From positions 10,987-16,835 of the forward strand of contig DBQZ01000018.1 of NCBI GenBank assembly GCA_002305435.1: DNA of 5,849 nucleotides. The letters run 5' to 3'. Both the position numbers and the translations under genes were made by a program. Under the pieces are notes generated by a model. That model ran no database searches, was not told the origin of the DNA, and saw only the letters and a list, made by a program, of their open reading frames with translations. Of this stretch, positions 5,703-5,849 are shown piece after piece. How positions within the stretch are numbered: the stretch's first letter is position 1; each line of letters opens with the position of its first letter. This DNA is from Clostridiales bacterium UBA1381 (GTDB lineage: Bacteria; Bacillota; Clostridia; UBA1381).

Positions 5703-5849
5703 TTCTCCTCCCTCAGCTGGACACGGCGTATCTTGCCGCTTATCGTCTTTGGCAGCTCCTCCATAAACTCCACGATTCTCGGATATTTATACGGGGCTGT
5801 ATGGTGTTTTACGTAATTTTGTATTTCCTTTTTCAGCTCGTCCGAGGGG
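5699..5849 (-). CDS. Acyl-CoA synthetase / AMP-forming ligase, C-terminal end only
   Basis: Only the last 49 residues and the TGA stop (5701-5699) are inside the window; the 5' end lies beyond the right edge. The sequence contains VKHHTAPYKYPRIVEF followed by ELPKTISGKIRR, the C-terminal A10 motif of the ANL superfamily. The lysine after SG (codon 5734-5732) is the catalytic lysine for acyl-adenylate formation. Such enzymes activate a carboxylic acid to an acyl-AMP and then to acyl-CoA. The YKYPRIVEFMEELPKTISGK wording is closest to acetyl- or medium-chain acyl-CoA synthetases, but the substrate-binding part is not visible. The gene is the most upstream operon member seen here and overlaps the radical SAM start by 4 nt (ATGA). 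Confidence 0.85.
   Translation of the reverse strand, partial: PSDELKKEIQNYVKHHTAPYKYPRIVEFMEELPKTISGKIRRVQLREEK

Overview
The window looks like chromosomal DNA from a gut- or rumen-type member of the Clostridia, plausibly Ruminococcus or a relative. This is inferred from strong AGGAGG-type ribosome binding sites, AT-rich intergenic DNA beside mid-GC genes, frequent ATA isoleucine codons, and a secreted pectin-degrading enzyme. No marker gene fixes the taxon.

Layout. Positions 1-2078 (minus strand) hold most of a secreted family 11 polysaccharide lyase, a rhamnogalacturonan lyase whose C-terminus lies beyond the left edge. The frame was read codon by codon from 2078 to 3 and has no stop. Positions 2079-2749 carry no protein gene but are not empty. 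They hold the lyase promoter and ribosome binding site, then two tandem plus-strand transcription units at about 2301-2453 and 2531-2671. Each unit has an extended -10 promoter, a 5' stem-loop, an identical 42-nt core and its own intrinsic terminator. They read as two paralogous small RNA genes and are the most interesting part of the window. A bidirectional terminator at about 2702-2751 closes the region.

Positions 2750-5849 are a compact minus-strand operon. In transcription order it encodes the C-terminal end of an acyl-CoA synthetase/AMP-forming ligase, a TIGR01212-type radical SAM protein (YtqA/YhcC family), a PHP-domain metallohydrolase and a MATE efflux transporter. The first three are joined by 4-nt and 1-nt overlaps, and the MATE gene follows after a 23-nt gap. 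The overlaps imply co-translation, but the protein families do not make an obvious single pathway.

The lyase has its own promoter and is separate from this operon. The small RNAs run divergently from the lyase and convergently toward the MATE gene. Nothing in the protein-coding part is clearly a new system. The paired small RNAs, whose shared core is complementary to a generic ribosome-binding-site-plus-AUG layout, are the best candidate for something undescribed.
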